Source of the DNA: Planctomycetota bacterium
GTDB taxonomy: Bacteria; Planctomycetota; UBA1135; GCA-002686595
DNA: 64,000 nt
Direction of reading: 5' to 3'
NCBI GenBank assembly: GCA_014237855.1
Contig: JABACD010000009.1
Coordinates: 1 to 64,000 of the forward strand
Position numbers and translations under genes: made by a program. Positions 62,795 through 64,000 of this stretch are shown piece by piece (position 1 is the stretch's first letter; every line of letters starts with the position of its first letter). The notes under the pieces are model-generated. The model was not told the origin of the DNA. It did no database searches and was given only the letters and a program-made list of their open reading frames with translations.

Positions 62795-63508
62795 ATGGGA
62801 GTCATGGCCAAGAATCGAATCGCGATCGTCGAGGACGAAGCGGACATCCGCGAAATACTCGAGTACACCCTGACACGCGAGGGCTTTGAAGTTGAGGTTG
62901 CAACTGACGGTACGAGCGGCCTGGAGATGGTTCGGAGCTCCCGGCCTGACCTGGTGCTCCTGGACCTCATGCTCCCAGACATCGATGGACTCGAGATCTG
63001 TAGGCTGCTGAAGGCAGATGATCAGACCAACTCCATCTCGATAATCATGGTCACGGCCAAGGGTGAAGAGTCAGACATCGTCCTGGGGCTCGGCATCGGA
63101 GCTGACGACTACATCCCAAAGCCATTCAGCCGTAAGGAACTCGTGGCAAGAGTCCGCTCAGTTATTCGCCGTGCCAACGGCATGGCAGTCATGGTCAAGG
63201 AGGGCAGCGTGATCGAAAGAGGCCGATTCAAGATCGACCCGAGTCGGCACAAGGCCTGGACCAATGACATTGAGATCGAGCTGACTGCGACTGAATTTCG
63301 TATCTTGATGCTGCTTGCACGACATCCTGGGCGCATCTTCAGCCGTAGCCAGATCCTTGCGGATGCTCGAGGCGAACTTGCTGCATCTTTCGATCGCAGT
63401 GTAGACGCACATGTCAGGACAATTCGTAAGAAGCTGGGAGAGGAGCGCAACCTGATCGAAACAGTCAGAGCGGTCGGATATCGCTTCGCAGAAGAAGAGG
63501 GCGGATGA
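62795..63508 (+). CDS. PhoB-like OmpR-family response regulator
   Basis: A 237-residue regulator. Receiver domain: IVEDEADIREIL, phosphoacceptor D57 in LVLLDLMLPDIDGLE, T in IIMVTAKGEESD and K in DDYIPKPFSRKELVARV. The C-terminal winged helix has LTATEFRILMLLARHPGRIFSRSQIL, RSVDAHVRTIRKKLG and IETVRAVGYRF. An ATG nine bases downstream (62804) is equally possible. The TGA overlaps the sensor-kinase ATG (ATGA). With a PhoR-like partner, phosphate-starvation control is the likely role. Confidence 0.92.
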   Translation: MGVMAKNRIAIVEDEADIREILEYTLTREGFEVEVATDGTSGLEMVRSSRPDLVLLDLMLPDIDGLEICRLLKADDQTNSISIIMVTAKGEESDIVLGLGIGADDYIPKPFSRKELVARVRSVIRRANGMAVMVKEGSVIERGRFKIDPSRHKAWTNDIEIELTATEFRILMLLARHPGRIFSRSQILADARGELAASFDRSVDAHVRTIRKKLGEERNLIETVRAVGYRFAEEEGG

Positions 63509-64000
63509 AGATAGCAGGATTCTTCTGGAAGATTTTTGGAGGAACCGTGACGGTGATCCTGATCACCGCCTTCGTCGTCTACCTGGCCACGCTCCCGACC
63601 ATTGGCAGGAACATTCAGAGAAACATAGAGACTCGTGTAAGCAATGAGGCCCGACTAGCCTCCGAGCTTTGCTTTCAGTCCCTTGATCAACACACCTCCA
63701 GCTTTGACCTTGGCTCCCTGGAGCGCCTTTCAAAAGGACTGCCTGACTCACGACTGACACTAATAGCGGCCGATGGTGAGGTTCTCTTCGATAGCCGCGA
63801 AAGGCCGGAGAATATGGACAATCACAAGAACCGAGCCGAGATCATGACTACGGGCAAACCAGTCACGAGGTTTAGCCGCACCCTGCTCGAGGACATGGTC
63901 TACGTGGCCTACCCGATTCATGTAGAAGGCCAGATCAATGGCTACGCACGTGTCGCCGTTTCGGCTGATGATCGCGAGGAGCGCACCAGCGAGCTTGGTC
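63505..64000 (+). CDS. PhoR-like sensor histidine kinase, N-terminal part (cut by window edge)
   Basis: The first 165 codons are present and open to the right edge. The start ATG at 63505 overlaps the stop of the response regulator. One hydrophobic segment (GGTVTVILITAFVVYLATLP, about 12-31) is followed by an extracytoplasmic or membrane-proximal sensor part with LIAADGEVLFDSRERPENMDNHKNRAEI, a motif seen in PhoR-type kinases, and then VAYPIHVEGQINGYARVAVS. The HAMP, PAS and kinase domains are not in the window, so the kinase call rests on motif and neighbour. Confidence 0.82.
   Translation, partial: MKIAGFFWKIFGGTVTVILITAFVVYLATLPTIGRNIQRNIETRVSNEARLASELCFQSLDQHTSSFDLGSLERLSKGLPDSRLTLIAADGEVLFDSRERPENMDNHKNRAEIMTTGKPVTRFSRTLLEDMVYVAYPIHVEGQINGYARVAVSADDREERTSELG

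Noticed and set aside
1-64000. CRISPR arrays, insertion sequences, prophage genes or rRNA
   Set aside because: No regularly spaced short repeats, transposases, phage structural genes or rRNA sequences were seen on reading both strands.

Overview
This is a GC-rich bacterial chromosome segment with dense genes, long operons with 4-base ATGA/GTGA overlaps, and many secreted or lipid-anchored proteins. No rRNA or ribosomal marker is present, so the host can only be inferred. The combination of TonB-like anchored alpha/alpha-toroid proteins, a secreted TPR metallopeptidase of DUF1570-like type, a PHP/DUF3604 lipoprotein, sulfatase-fold proteins and very large secreted repeat proteins is most reminiscent of Planctomycetota. 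This is an inference, not a demonstrated fact.

Layout. 0-3.2 kb: an integron integrase at the left edge, then a B12-type radical SAM enzyme translationally coupled to a small membrane protein. 3.7-6.2 kb: a secreted modular GH9 cellulase. 6.6-11.8 kb: a divergent RpiR regulator and a tight four-gene operon (KamA-like aminomutase, two subunits of a 3-oxoacid CoA-transferase, class III aminotransferase). 11.9 kb: tRNA-Ile(CAU). 12.3-20.6 kb: a Yej/Opp-type peptide importer (binding lipoprotein, two permeases, two ATPases) plus a GT-C glycosyltransferase. 20.6-27.4 kb: an alkaline-phosphatase-fold lipoprotein, a YyaL-type thioredoxin-domain protein, a glutaredoxin and a DUF3604 lipoprotein. 27.4-31.4 kb: HDOD-REC-GGDEF protein, Hpt protein and a divergent sigma-70 factor. 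32-40.2 kb: housekeeping genes (acyl-CoA dehydrogenase, dGTPase-like protein, DAHP synthase, RNase III, Mfd). 40.2-43.8 kb: GT2, methyltransferase and GT-C operon. 44-51.2 kb: SurA-like protein and the pair of anchored toroid proteins flanking a secreted gluzincin. 51.3-59.6 kb: EboF-like phosphodiesterase, beta-propeller protein, ThrE-type exporter and a five-repeat secreted protein. 59.9-62.7 kb: TldD/PmbA protease pair. 62.8-64 kb: PhoB/PhoR-like two-component system cut by the right edge.

How genes may work together. The most coherent candidate for something undescribed is the 7.6-11.8 kb operon. Its chemistry reads as alpha-amino acid to beta-amino acid (radical SAM aminomutase), to 3-oxo acid (aminotransferase), to 3-oxoacyl-CoA (PcaIJ-like CoA-transferase), which a thiolase elsewhere could cleave. 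A peptide importer lies just downstream, separated by a tRNA gene on the opposite strand. A second candidate is the toroid-protease-toroid locus at 45.7-51.2 kb, with a nested hairpin in front of the second toroid gene. A third is the YejB-like permease that carries a biotinyl/lipoyl-like insert in its external loop. All functional statements rest on motifs read by eye; no database search was run.
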